64,000 nt of DNA from DASWJZ01 sp963846475 (lineage in GTDB: Bacteria > Pseudomonadota > Alphaproteobacteria > Rhizobiales > Afifellaceae). A program made the position numbers and the translations under genes. Shown here piece after piece: positions 37,971 to 46,683 of this stretch (its first letter is position 1; each line of letters starts with the position of its first letter). Location: positions 1,488,001 to 1,552,000 of the forward strand of contig CAWJVZ010000004.1 of the NCBI GenBank assembly GCA_963846475.1, given 5' to 3'. The notes beneath the pieces are model-generated. The model had not been told where the DNA came from. It saw only the letters and a program-made list of their open reading frames with translations, and did not search any database.

Positions 37971-40373
37971 CTACTCCCCGTACGGCACCCAGATGTTCTT
38001 CACCTGGGTGGCGCGGCGGAGATAGTCGCGGCCCTGCCCTTCGACGTCGTCCCGCCAGCAGATCGGTCTTCCGTGATTGACCCAGGTGGCTTTCAGATTG
38101 CCGGCCGAGGCGCGCTCGACCAAAGCGCTACCCTCCTTCGAGCCGACATACCAATGCGCGGCGATGTCGTCGTGCTCGGCGATCGTCCTGGCCAGCACGT
38201 CGCGCTCGCCGGTGACGATGTTCACCACGCCGGCCGGCACGTCGCTGGTGTCGAGTACCTGATAGAAATCGGTGGCGACCAGGGGATGCACCGGCGACGG
38301 CGTGACGACGACGCGGTTGCCCATGGCGATGGCCGGCGCAACCAGCGACACGAAGGCCAGGAGCGGCGCCTCGTCAGGGCAGGAGATGCCCATGACGCCC
38401 CAGGGCTCGTTCATCGCGAGCGTGACATGGCGAGAGCGGGTCGCATGCACCTGCCCGTCGTATTTGTCGGCCCACGCAGCGTAAAAGGCGACGCGCCGCA
38501 CCGCCTGCCCCACCTCTTCAGCCGCTTGCTTGGCGCTCATACCGGCCAGAGCGATGAGGCGGGCGGCAAACTCCGTCGAGCGCACCTCGAGGTTTTCGGC
38601 GAGGTAGTAGAGAACCTGGGCTCGATTGTGCGCCGTGGCCGAGGACCAGGAGCCGCCCTTCTGTGCCGCCTCCACGGCGTTGCGGATGTCCTTGCGGTTG
38701 CCAAGCCCCGCTTGGCCGACCGCTTCGCCGGTGGCGCCGTAGACTGAATAGGAATAGCCGGAATCCGGCCGTGTTTGCTTGCCGCCGATGTAGAGCTTTG
38801 CCGTACGGTCGAGAGGCGGCACGCCGGAGGTTTTGGCCGCCGCGTTGGCCGGCGCCGTGGAAATCGCCGAAGCCTCGGCGATCGGCCGCCTGGCCGGCTT
38901 CTTCTCCCAGGCCGGGACGAGATATTCGAACAGCCCCTCGCGCCCGCCCTCGCGCCCGAACCCGCTTTCCCTATAGCCGCCGAAGCCGGAGGCCGCGTCG
39001 AAGAGGTTGGTCGAATTGACCCACACCACGCCCGCCTTGACGCGGGCCGAGGCATCGAGCGTGACGTTGATGTTTTCGGACCAGACGGAGGCGGCGAGGC
39101 CGTAGCGGGAGTTGTTGGCGAGCGCCAGCGCCTCGTCCTGGGTGCGAAAGCTCATTGAGACCAGCACCGGCCCAAAAATCTCCTCCTGCGCCAGTTCGGA
39201 AGCCGGCGCGACGGAGGTAAATAAGGTCGGCGGGAAGAACAGTCCGCCCTCCGGCAGCGGCCCCTCCGGCTGAAAGCAAGCGCTGCCGTCGCTCCGCCCC
39301 TGCTCGACGAGCCGGTGAATCCGCTCCAGCTGCACCTCGGCGACGATGGCCCCGATGTCGGTCGACTTGTCCAGGGGATCGCCGACGCGGAGCCTCCCCA
39401 TGCGCGCACGGAGTTTCGCGTGGAGCTTGTCCGCCACGGCCTCCTGCACGATGAGCCGCGACCCGGCGCAGCACACCTGCCCCTGGTTGAACCAGATGGC
39501 GTCGACGACGCCCTCGACAGCGCTGTCGAGGTCGGCGTCGTCGAAGACTATGAACGGCGACTTGCCGCCGAGCTCCAGCGACAGCTTCTTGCGCGTCCCT
39601 GCGGTCGCTTGGCGGATGATGCGGCCGACCTCGGTGGACCCGGTGAAGGCGATCTTGTCCACTTCCTCGTGCTCGACGATGAGCCCGCCGGTCTCGCCGT
39701 CGCCGGTGACGATGTTGAGCACCCCCGGCGGCAGCCCCGCCTCGCGGCAGATCTCGGCGAAGGCGAGCGCCGTCAGCGGCGTGTATTCGGCCGGCTTCAG
39801 CACCACCGTGTTTCCGGCGGCGAGCGCCGGCGCCACCTTCCAGGCGAGCATCAGCAGGGGAAAGTTCCACGGGATGATCTGGCCGCAGACGCCTACCGGC
39901 TGGAAGCCGCGGAATTCGCTTTCGATCAGCTCTGCCCAGCCGGCGTGGTGATAGAAATGCCGAACGACCAGCGGGATGTCGATGTCGCGGCTCTCGCGGA
40001 TCGGCTTGCCGTTGTCCATCGTCTCCAGGACGGAGAAGAAGCGCTCGCGCTTCTGCAGGATGCGGGCGATGGCGTAGAGATAGCGCGCGCGGGCATCGCC
40101 GGAGAGCGCCGACCAGCGCTTGAACGCCTTTCGCGCCGCCGCCACGGCATCGTTCACGTCGTCCGGCCCGCCTTGGGCGCATTCGGCCAGCCGGCTGCCC
40201 CGCGCCGGGTCGAGCGTGGCAAAATGCCTCCCGTCCGCCGGCGGCGCGAATTTGCCGCCGATGAAGTGCCCAAAACGCCGCTCGTGCTTGTCGAGCCAGG
40301 CGACGACGTGGTCGTTCGCCTCGGGGGCGACGCCATAATCCATGCTGCGGAGGATTTCCGGGACGGCGGTCAT
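37971..40373 (-). CDS. Two-domain aldehyde dehydrogenase family protein (deoC-linked)
   Basis: An 800-residue protein with a complete aldehyde dehydrogenase domain (residues about 25-495) and a second, shorter ALDH-like domain (about 525-800). In the first, IPWNFPLLMLAWKVAPALA, SLELGGKSPF and the nucleophile region NQGQVCCAGSRL are intact. The second keeps the Rossmann part (GVMGISCPDEAPLLAF) but ends before a catalytic Cys segment, so it is probably structural. It lies ten bases downstream of deoC on the same strand. The likely role is oxidising an aldehyde from deoxyribose breakdown, such as acetaldehyde. Confidence 0.9.
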   Translation of the reverse strand: MTAVPEILRSMDYGVAPEANDHVVAWLDKHERRFGHFIGGKFAPPADGRHFATLDPARGSRLAECAQGGPDDVNDAVAAARKAFKRWSALSGDARARYLYAIARILQKRERFFSVLETMDNGKPIRESRDIDIPLVVRHFYHHAGWAELIESEFRGFQPVGVCGQIIPWNFPLLMLAWKVAPALAAGNTVVLKPAEYTPLTALAFAEICREAGLPPGVLNIVTGDGETGGLIVEHEEVDKIAFTGSTEVGRIIRQATAGTRKKLSLELGGKSPFIVFDDADLDSAVEGVVDAIWFNQGQVCCAGSRLIVQEAVADKLHAKLRARMGRLRVGDPLDKSTDIGAIVAEVQLERIHRLVEQGRSDGSACFQPEGPLPEGGLFFPPTLFTSVAPASELAQEEIFGPVLVSMSFRTQDEALALANNSRYGLAASVWSENINVTLDASARVKAGVVWVNSTNLFDAASGFGGYRESGFGREGGREGLFEYLVPAWEKKPARRPIAEASAISTAPANAAAKTSGVPPLDRTAKLYIGGKQTRPDSGYSYSVYGATGEAVGQAGLGNRKDIRNAVEAAQKGGSWSSATAHNRAQVLYYLAENLEVRSTEFAARLIALAGMSAKQAAEEVGQAVRRVAFYAAWADKYDGQVHATRSRHVTLAMNEPWGVMGISCPDEAPLLAFVSLVAPAIAMGNRVVVTPSPVHPLVATDFYQVLDTSDVPAGVVNIVTGERDVLARTIAEHDDIAAHWYVGSKEGSALVERASAGNLKATWVNHGRPICWRDDVEGQGRDYLRRATQVKNIWVPYGE

Positions 40374-40382
40374 TTTACGCCC

Positions 40383-41351
40383 TCAAGCCAAAGCGTGGCG
40401 CATCGAGGAGGAATAGCGGCCGGTGGCGAAATGCTCCAGCTGCCGCTCGATATCGCCCAGGAGCGTGCTCGCGCCGATGCGGAAAAGGTCAGCCTCCAGC
40501 CAGCCATCGCCCAGCTCCTCCTTCATCAGGATCAGCCAGGCGAGCGCGTCCTTGGCGGTGCGCAACCCGCCGGCCGGCTTGAAGCCGACCTCGAAGCCAG
40601 TCCGCTCGCGATAGTCGCGGATGGCGCGCACCATGACCAGGCTGACCGGCAGGGTCGCATTGACGTCCTCCTTGCCGGTGGAGGTCTTGATGAAGTCGGC
40701 GCCGGCCTGCATGGCCACCATGCTCGCCTTGTAGACGTTGCGGAGCGTCTTCAAATCGCCGGTGCCGAGGATCGCTTTCAGATGCGCCGCGCCGCAGGCC
40801 TCGCGCATGGCGCTCACCTCGTCGTAGAGCGCGCTCCAGTCCTGCCCCAGCACATGCGCGCGCGTGATGACGATGTCGATCTCGCGCGCTCCCTCCCCGA
40901 CCGCCCAGCGGATCTCCTCCAGCCGGAGCGGCAGCGGCATCAGCCCGGCCGGAAAGCCGGTGGCGACCGAAGCGACCGGAATGCCGGACCCTTCAAGCGC
41001 CTTCACCGCCGGCGCCACCATCGTGGGATAGACGCAGACGGCCCCGACGTTCGGCATGTGGTCGAGCCCGATCGCCTCGACCAGATCGCGCCTGAGCGGG
41101 CTCTTCGCCTTGGCGCAGAGCCGTCGCACCCGCTCCGGCGTGTCGTCGCCGGCGAGCGTCGTCAGGTCCATGCAGGTGATCGCCTTGACCAGCCAGGCCG
41201 CCTGCCACTCCTTTTTGACGCTTCGGCGCGTCGTCAGCGTCGCCGCCCGCCGCTCCACGGCGGAGAGGTTGACGCGCGCGCTCTCGAACCATTCGGTGCG
41301 AAGCGCCGTGCCGTCGTTGCGGGGCCGGTTCGTGGTCATGCGAATTCTCAT
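40383..41351 (-). CDS. deoC: Deoxyribose-phosphate aldolase
   Basis: A 322-residue aldolase splitting deoxyribose 5-phosphate to glyceraldehyde 3-phosphate and acetaldehyde. The Schiff-base Lys is in DFIKTSTGK and the second active-site Lys in EVGFKPAGGLRT. It is the longer form (E. coli DeoC has about 260 residues), with a leader of about 50 residues before the barrel. Start choice between ATG 41351 and ATG 41339 is uncertain. Pairing with the downstream aldehyde dehydrogenase suggests acetaldehyde disposal. Confidence 0.93.
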   Translation of the reverse strand: MRIRMTTNRPRNDGTALRTEWFESARVNLSAVERRAATLTTRRSVKKEWQAAWLVKAITCMDLTTLAGDDTPERVRRLCAKAKSPLRRDLVEAIGLDHMPNVGAVCVYPTMVAPAVKALEGSGIPVASVATGFPAGLMPLPLRLEEIRWAVGEGAREIDIVITRAHVLGQDWSALYDEVSAMREACGAAHLKAILGTGDLKTLRNVYKASMVAMQAGADFIKTSTGKEDVNATLPVSLVMVRAIRDYRERTGFEVGFKPAGGLRTAKDALAWLILMKEELGDGWLEADLFRIGASTLLGDIERQLEHFATGRYSSSMRHALA

Positions 41352-41499
41352 TACACGGTTCCGGCAAAACGGGCAGCACCGACGAGGTGAATGTCCGCTT
41401 GCTTGACGAATTGCGGAGCAAAGCGGCACTCATAGGCTCGCTGCACGGGATATTCCGAATGACGGGATCGTGCCACGGCTCGGGCCGCGGAGGTTTTGC

Positions 41500-42681
41500 G
41501 TGAGCGCAGGCGTGCCGGCGTGGCGGCGGCGCGGCTACAACGTCGCGAGGATGCGCGCGTTGGCGCGTTCCGTGCTGCCGCGCCCCGTCTTCGACTTCGC
41601 CGATGGCGGCGCCGAGGACGAGAAGACGCTGCGGCGCAACGAGGCGGCTTTTTCCGACTTCGATTTCCTGCCGCGCCCGCTGCACGGCTCGCCGGCCCGC
41701 GACCTGTCGGTCAATCTGTTCAACAAGTCGCTGGCGCTCCCGGTCATTATCGGCCCGACCGGCCTCTCCGGGCTGTTCTGGCCAGGCGGCGAGCGCTGCT
41801 CCGCCCGCGCCGCCTCGGCCGCCGGCACCGCCTTCTGCCTGAGCCACGCCTCCGTCTGCCGGCTGGAGGAGCTCGCCCCGTCGGAGGCGTCGAACCGCTG
41901 GATGCAGGTTTTCGTCTACAAAGACCGCGGCTTCACCCGCGAATTCACCGAGCGCGCCCAGGCCGCCGGCTACGACGCGCTGGTGCTGACCACCGACAAC
42001 CAGCTCATCGGCAACCGCGAGCGCGACCTCCGCAACGGTTTCACCATCCCGCCGCGGCTCGGGCCCCTGGATATCGCCGCCATGGCGTTGAAGACCGGCT
42101 GGCTGTGGCGCATGCGCCGCGAATTCGGCCGCATCACCTTCGCCAATTACGTCCGCGAGGGCCAGGATGCGGACGTGAAGACGCTCGCCGGCCGCATGGC
42201 GTCGATGCTCGACCCGTCGCTCTCCTGGCGCGATGTGGAAGAGCTCCGCCGCATCTGGCGCGGGCCGCTGATCCTCAAAGGCATCCTCCACCCCGACGAG
42301 GCGCGCACGGCGCTCGACTACGGCGCCGACGCGATAATCGTATCCAACCATGGCGGCCGGCAGCTCGACGGCGCCGCGGCGGGGTTCGATGCGCTGCCGG
42401 CGGTGGTCGCGGCAGTGGACGGCCGCATGCCGGTGCTGGTCGATGGCGGCTTCAGGCGCGGCGCCGACGTGGTAAAGGCGCTGGCGCTCGGCGCGCGCGC
42501 CTGCCTCATCGCCCGGCCGCAGCTCTGGGGCCTCGCGGTGGCCGGCGAACCCGGCGTCGCCCACGTCCTCGACATCCTTCGGCGCGAGATCGACCGCACC
42601 ATGGGCCTTTGCGGCGTAACCCGCATCGCTGAGATCGGCCCGGATCTGCTCATGCCACTGCGGCGCCGGCCGGCGATGTAG
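41500..42681 (+). CDS. FMN-dependent alpha-hydroxy-acid oxidase/dehydrogenase (LldD-like)
   Basis: A 393-residue flavoprotein oxidising a 2-hydroxy acid such as lactate. Family segments are FDFADGGAEDEKTL, PVIIGPTGLSG, the substrate region LVLTTDN, and LKGILHPDEA; the catalytic base and FMN region read VSNHGGRQLDGA. A glycine-rich phosphate site VLVDGGFRRGADVVKAL ends the barrel. The GTG at 41500 has CGGAGG upstream. It heads a four-gene plus-strand set of organic-acid genes, so the true substrate may be a hydroxy acid other than lactate. Confidence 0.9.
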   Translation: MSAGVPAWRRRGYNVARMRALARSVLPRPVFDFADGGAEDEKTLRRNEAAFSDFDFLPRPLHGSPARDLSVNLFNKSLALPVIIGPTGLSGLFWPGGERCSARAASAAGTAFCLSHASVCRLEELAPSEASNRWMQVFVYKDRGFTREFTERAQAAGYDALVLTTDNQLIGNRERDLRNGFTIPPRLGPLDIAAMALKTGWLWRMRREFGRITFANYVREGQDADVKTLAGRMASMLDPSLSWRDVEELRRIWRGPLILKGILHPDEARTALDYGADAIIVSNHGGRQLDGAAAGFDALPAVVAAVDGRMPVLVDGGFRRGADVVKALALGARACLIARPQLWGLAVAGEPGVAHVLDILRREIDRTMGLCGVTRIAEIGPDLLMPLRRRPAM

Positions 42682-42701
42682 TTCGGGAAAGGACGACAAT
42701 C

Positions 42702-43397
42702 GTGATTACCGATCCGCCGCTCCTCACAATCCGCCGCGATTTTCCGCGACCGTCCGGCGAGACGGTCGCGGCCTTCCGCGGCGCCATGACCGGCCACGTC
42801 GTCGACGCCATGGGCGGGCGCGGCTGCCTCGATTACCGCATCAAGCCGCTCGACCCGGAGCAATCGTCCCTCTTCGGCATCGCCGTGACCTGCGATTGCG
42901 GCCCGGCCGACAATCTGGCCCTGTTCGGCGCTCTCGACGCCGCCCGACCGGGCGACATCCTGGTTGCCGCCACCGACGGCTTCACCGCCACGGCGATCAC
43001 CGGCGACCTTCTCCTTGGCATGGCCAAGAACCGCGGCGTGGCGGGCTTCGTCACGGACGGCATGGTGCGCGACCTGGTCGGCGTCGTCGGCGTCGGCATA
43101 CCGGTGTTCTGCGCCGGCCTGACCGCCAACTCGCCGGCCCGCAACGGCCCCGGCACGGTCGGTCTCCCGATCGTGCTCGGCGGCGTGCAGATTGCCTCCG
43201 GCGACATCCTGGTCGGCGACCGCGACGGCATCGTTGTCGTCCCGCAGTATAGGGCGGCAGCGGTGCTGCAGCAGCTGGAACAGGTGCGCGCTGCGGAGGC
43301 CGCCTTGGAGGCGAAGGTCAAGGCCGGGCTCGAAGTGCCGGATTTCGTCCAAAAAATCCTGGCCTCCGACCGGGTCGAAGAAATACGCGAGCCTTAG
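42702..43397 (+). CDS. RraA family protein (aldolase/oxaloacetate decarboxylase-like), copy 1
   Basis: A 231-residue protein of the RraA-like superfamily, which includes 4-carboxy-4-hydroxy-2-oxoadipate aldolase, oxaloacetate decarboxylase and the RNase E inhibitor. GHVVDAMGG, GVAGFVTDGMVRDL and GDILVGDRDGIVVVP are the family blocks; the G-x-x-D-x-x-R-D motif of the metal aldolases is present in modified form (VTDGMVRD). It follows the hydroxy-acid oxidase by 20 bases with an AAAGGACG site. A catabolic aldolase role is inferred from the neighbours. Confidence 0.87.
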   Translation: MITDPPLLTIRRDFPRPSGETVAAFRGAMTGHVVDAMGGRGCLDYRIKPLDPEQSSLFGIAVTCDCGPADNLALFGALDAARPGDILVAATDGFTATAITGDLLLGMAKNRGVAGFVTDGMVRDLVGVVGVGIPVFCAGLTANSPARNGPGTVGLPIVLGGVQIASGDILVGDRDGIVVVPQYRAAAVLQQLEQVRAAEAALEAKVKAGLEVPDFVQKILASDRVEEIREP

Positions 43398-43408
43398 GAG
43401 GACCGCCC

Positions 43409-44263
43409 TTGCCCGATTTTCCGATCGTCGACACTCACGTCCATCTCTACGACCCGAATGTTCTTTCTTATCCCTGGGTGGCCGGCGTCCCCCTCCTCAA
43501 CAAGGCCTATCTGCCGGAGGACTATTCCCGGCTGTCGGCCGGGGTCGAAATCGAAAGACTCGTCTTCGTCGAGGTCGACGTGGCGGACGGCCAGAATCTC
43601 GATGAGGCGCGCTGGGTCGCCGCGCAGGCCGATCGCGACCCGCGCATCGCCGGAATCGTCGCCGCCATGCCGATGGAGCGCGGCAAGGCCATCGAGGCGC
43701 AGCTCGCGGAATACGCAAAGCTGCCGCTGGCGCGCGGCGTCCGCCGGCTCATCCAGCACCATTCCGGCGAGCCCCACTGGTGCCTGCGACCGCCCTTCGT
43801 GGATGCCGTGCAGCTGCTGCCGCGATACGGCTTGAGCTTCGACCTCTGCATCTTCTCGCCGCAGCTCGCCGACACGATCGAGCTGGTCCGCCGCTGCCCG
43901 GAGACGCGCTTCGTGCTCGACCATATCGGCAAGCCGCAGATCAAGGCCGGCATCCGCGAGCCGTGGTGGAGCCAGATCGCCGAGCTCGCCGCCGAGCCCA
44001 ACGTTTTTTGCAAGATCTCCGGCGTCGTGACGGAGGCCGACCACCAGGCGTGGACCTACGACCAGGTCGCCCCCTACATCGCCCGCGCCATCGAATGCTT
44101 CGGCTTCGACAGATGCATGTTCGGCAGCGACTGGCCCGTCTCCGAGCTCGCCATCACCTTCGCCGGCTGGGTGGACCTCGTCGACCGCGTCACCGCGGGC
44201 ACTTCGGCGGAGGAGCTGAAGAAGCTGTTTCGCGACACCGCGACCCAGTTCTACCAGCTCTAG
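43409..44263 (+). CDS. Metal-dependent amidohydrolase (TIM-barrel, COG3618)
   Basis: A 284-residue hydrolase. The metal motif VDTHVHLYDP starts the barrel, RRLIQHHSGEP and VLDHIGKPQIKAG supply further His, and FGSDWPVSE provides the late Asp. Relatives are lactonases such as 4-sulfomuconolactonase or L-fucono-lactonase, and 2-pyrone-4,6-dicarboxylate hydrolase. The start is a TTG 11 bases after the RraA stop, with AGGAGG upstream. Context suggests lactone opening in the same pathway as the RraA-like aldolase. Confidence 0.87.
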   Translation: MPDFPIVDTHVHLYDPNVLSYPWVAGVPLLNKAYLPEDYSRLSAGVEIERLVFVEVDVADGQNLDEARWVAAQADRDPRIAGIVAAMPMERGKAIEAQLAEYAKLPLARGVRRLIQHHSGEPHWCLRPPFVDAVQLLPRYGLSFDLCIFSPQLADTIELVRRCPETRFVLDHIGKPQIKAGIREPWWSQIAELAAEPNVFCKISGVVTEADHQAWTYDQVAPYIARAIECFGFDRCMFGSDWPVSELAITFAGWVDLVDRVTAGTSAEELKKLFRDTATQFYQL

Positions 44264-44308
44264 CCCCTTTCCCGATCCGTCGGATTCATCGTACCGAGAA
44301 GGCCTGCC

Positions 44309-44950
44309 ATGCCCGTCCGCACAATCCTCTGCTACGGCGATTCCAATACCCACGGCACGCCGCCGATGCCCGCTCCGTACAGCGAGGGACGCCTCGGCCG
44401 GGAGGAACGCTGGCCGGGCATGCTGCAGGCGCGGCTCGGCAACGACTGGACGGTTATCGAGGAAGGCCTGCCGGGCCGGACGACCGTGCACGACGATCCG
44501 ATCGAAGGCGCCCACAAGAACGGGCTCGCCTATCTAACACCCTGCCTGGAGAGCCACCGTCCGATCGACGTGCTGATCATCATGCTAGGCACCAACGATC
44601 TCAAGGCGAGGTTCGCCGTGCCGGCGGCCGATATCGGGTGGAGCATGGCGGCGCTCTGCGAGACCGCGCTCGCCTGCGCGGCAGGCCCAAACGGCGGCGC
44701 GCCGAAGCTCGTGCTGGTGGCGCCCGTGCCGATCCTGGAGACCGGCTTCCTCGGCGAGATTTTTGTCGGCGGCGCGGAGAAGTCGCTTCGTCTGGCCGGG
44801 CATTACCGCGCAGTCGCCGAGCGTTTTGGCGGAGTATGCATCGACGCGGGCGCCGTCGCCCGCGTCAGTCCGCTCGACGGCATCCATTTCGAGGCCGATC
44901 AGCACCGCCTGATCGGCGAGGCAGTGGCCAAGACGGTCCTTGCGCTTTGA
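44309..44950 (+). CDS. SGNH/GDSL hydrolase family protein
   Basis: A 213-residue esterase-like enzyme: block I is CYGDSNTHGT with the nucleophilic Ser, the Gly block lies in WTVIEEGLPGRTT, block III is MLGTNDLK with the Asn, and the C-terminal catalytic Asp/His pair is in DGIHFEADQHRLI. It resembles the arylesterase subgroup. GAGAAGG precedes the ATG. It closes the plus-strand organic-acid set, possibly removing an ester group. Confidence 0.9.
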   Translation: MPVRTILCYGDSNTHGTPPMPAPYSEGRLGREERWPGMLQARLGNDWTVIEEGLPGRTTVHDDPIEGAHKNGLAYLTPCLESHRPIDVLIIMLGTNDLKARFAVPAADIGWSMAALCETALACAAGPNGGAPKLVLVAPVPILETGFLGEIFVGGAEKSLRLAGHYRAVAERFGGVCIDAGAVARVSPLDGIHFEADQHRLIGEAVAKTVLAL

Positions 44951-44984
44951 GCTGTGCCCTCCCCCAGCTGATCGCCTGGAATCC

Positions 44985-45935
44985 CTAACCGCTTTCGGCC
45001 TTCCGGGCCGAAGCCGCCGCGCGGCTGCGGCCGGCCGCTTCGGCGACCAGAATGCCGCCCACGACCAGGACCAACGCGACGAAGTGGAACAAGCCGAACG
45101 GTTCGCCCAGGATCAGCACCGCAAGAAACGCGCCGAATACCGGGGTGAGATTGGCGAACAGCCCGGCACGGCCGGGCCCGATCAGCTGCACGCCGCGCAT
45201 AAAAGCGAGCTGCGCCAGGAACGAGGGAAACAGCGCGATGAACAGGAGGATAGCCCAGCCCTCCCGCGTCGGCCAAAGCGCCGTGCCCGTCGCCACCTCG
45301 TAAGCGAGCAGCGGCAGCGACGTGGCGAAGGCGACGAACGCCAGCGCCGTGAAGAACACCAGGTTCGGGACGTTCGGCCGGTCGCGGAGCGCGAGCGTGT
45401 AGCCCGAATAGAGAACGCACGCGACCAGCATCAGCGCGTCGCCGAGATTGAGGTTTAGCGCGGCCAGCGCGCCCGGATTGCCGTGTGTCGTCACTACGAC
45501 CACGCCGATCAACGTTGCGGCGATGCCGAATGCCTGGATTGCGCCGACCCGCGCGCCCTGCAGGATCACGGTGCCAAGGACCACCAACACCGGAATCGAT
45601 CCCTGCAGGATGGCGATGTTCACGGCCGTGGTGTAGTGCGCCGAAACATAGAAGAGCGCATTGAAGATAGTGAAGCCGGAGGCGCCCATCAGGACGATCT
45701 TGCGGCCGTTGCGGCGGAGCTCGGGCCAGGCCTGGACCAGGCGGTGCGGTTTCAAGCCGATCAGCAGGACCGAGACCATCGCCCAACGCAGCGAGGTGAT
45801 GACCATGGGCGAGATCTCGCCGACGGCAAGCCGGCTTGCCACGGCGTTGCCGGCCCAGCAGGTCATGGTGAAAACGAGAAAACCGTAGGCCAGACCGGCG
45901 GCATGCGCCGGCCCGGCAGTCGGCGCGGGATTCAT
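44985..45935 (-). CDS. EamA/DMT family transporter
   Basis: A 316-residue membrane protein of ten helices made of two EamA repeats, typical of the drug/metabolite superfamily. The first repeat has CWAGNAVASRLAVG and SLRWAM; the second contains ACVLYSGYTLALRD and PGRAGLFANLTPVFGAFL. It probably exports or imports a small metabolite. Its ATG overlaps the stop of the upstream RraA-like gene by four bases, so it is in the minus-strand Tct operon. Confidence 0.9.
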   Translation of the reverse strand: MNPAPTAGPAHAAGLAYGFLVFTMTCWAGNAVASRLAVGEISPMVITSLRWAMVSVLLIGLKPHRLVQAWPELRRNGRKIVLMGASGFTIFNALFYVSAHYTTAVNIAILQGSIPVLVVLGTVILQGARVGAIQAFGIAATLIGVVVVTTHGNPGALAALNLNLGDALMLVACVLYSGYTLALRDRPNVPNLVFFTALAFVAFATSLPLLAYEVATGTALWPTREGWAILLFIALFPSFLAQLAFMRGVQLIGPGRAGLFANLTPVFGAFLAVLILGEPFGLFHFVALVLVVGGILVAEAAGRSRAAASARKAESG

Positions 45936-46621
45936 AAGATTCCGTGCCGGGCGAAGACGACGGCGAGCTTCTCCCCGGCGGCCAGCTCCTCGCGGACGGT
46001 ATTCTCCGCCACCACCTTCTGCAGCGACAGCTCGATCGCCCGCTCGGCAAGCTCCGCCGGAACGATGACGACGCCGTCGACGTCGCCGAACACCCAGTCG
46101 CCGGGTCGGATCGGCACGCCGCCGCATTCCACCGGCACGTCGATGGCCATGACGACGCCCCGCCCCTTGCTGTCGAGCGGACCGATCCCGCCGGAAAAAA
46201 CCGGGAAGCGCATCTCGCGGATGAGCCGCACATCGCGGACCAGCCCGTCGGTCAGGGCGCCGGCCGCCCCGCGGGCGCGAGCCGCCGTCGTCAGCAGTTC
46301 GCCCCATGGTCCGATCCGCTCCTCGCGCGGGCAGGCCAGGACGGCAACGTCGTCGCGGCCGAGGCTGTCCACCAGGGCGATCTCCAGCTCGTAGGGATTG
46401 CTCCCCGGCTCGACGTGGTAGACCGGCATGTAGAGAGCGGTGCGCGCCCGGCCGAACAGGACCAGGCCGTCGTCGAGCGGACGGATTCTTGGGGCCAGCG
46501 CATGGTGCATGTTGCCCAGCCCGTCGAGAACGTCCGAGATCACGCCGGTGTAAAGTTTCGTCCTCGCCTCGGCGATCAGTTGTTCGTCCATCATTCCCTC
46601 GTCGGCATGCAAATGGAACAC
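45932..46621 (-). CDS. RraA family protein (aldolase-like), copy 2
   Basis: A 229-residue RraA superfamily protein. Blocks are YTGVISDVLDGLG near residues 25-37, GALTDGLVRDVRLI and GDWVFGDVDGVVIVP. The GxxxDxxxRD-type motif (ALTDGLVRD) is close to that of the other RraA protein in this window, but the N-terminal halves differ, so they are old paralogues. The GTG at 46619-46621 has GGGACGG upstream; ATGs ten codons later are alternatives. It lies between tctA and the EamA gene in the minus-strand operon. Confidence 0.87.
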   Translation of the reverse strand: MFHLHADEGMMDEQLIAEARTKLYTGVISDVLDGLGNMHHALAPRIRPLDDGLVLFGRARTALYMPVYHVEPGSNPYELEIALVDSLGRDDVAVLACPREERIGPWGELLTTAARARGAAGALTDGLVRDVRLIREMRFPVFSGGIGPLDSKGRGVVMAIDVPVECGGVPIRPGDWVFGDVDGVVIVPAELAERAIELSLQKVVAENTVREELAAGEKLAVVFARHGIL

Positions 46622-46683
46622 GTTGCCGTCCCTTAGCCGCTTGATCAGGCCGGGTCTAACGACCGGCGATTATTTGGGAGCGC

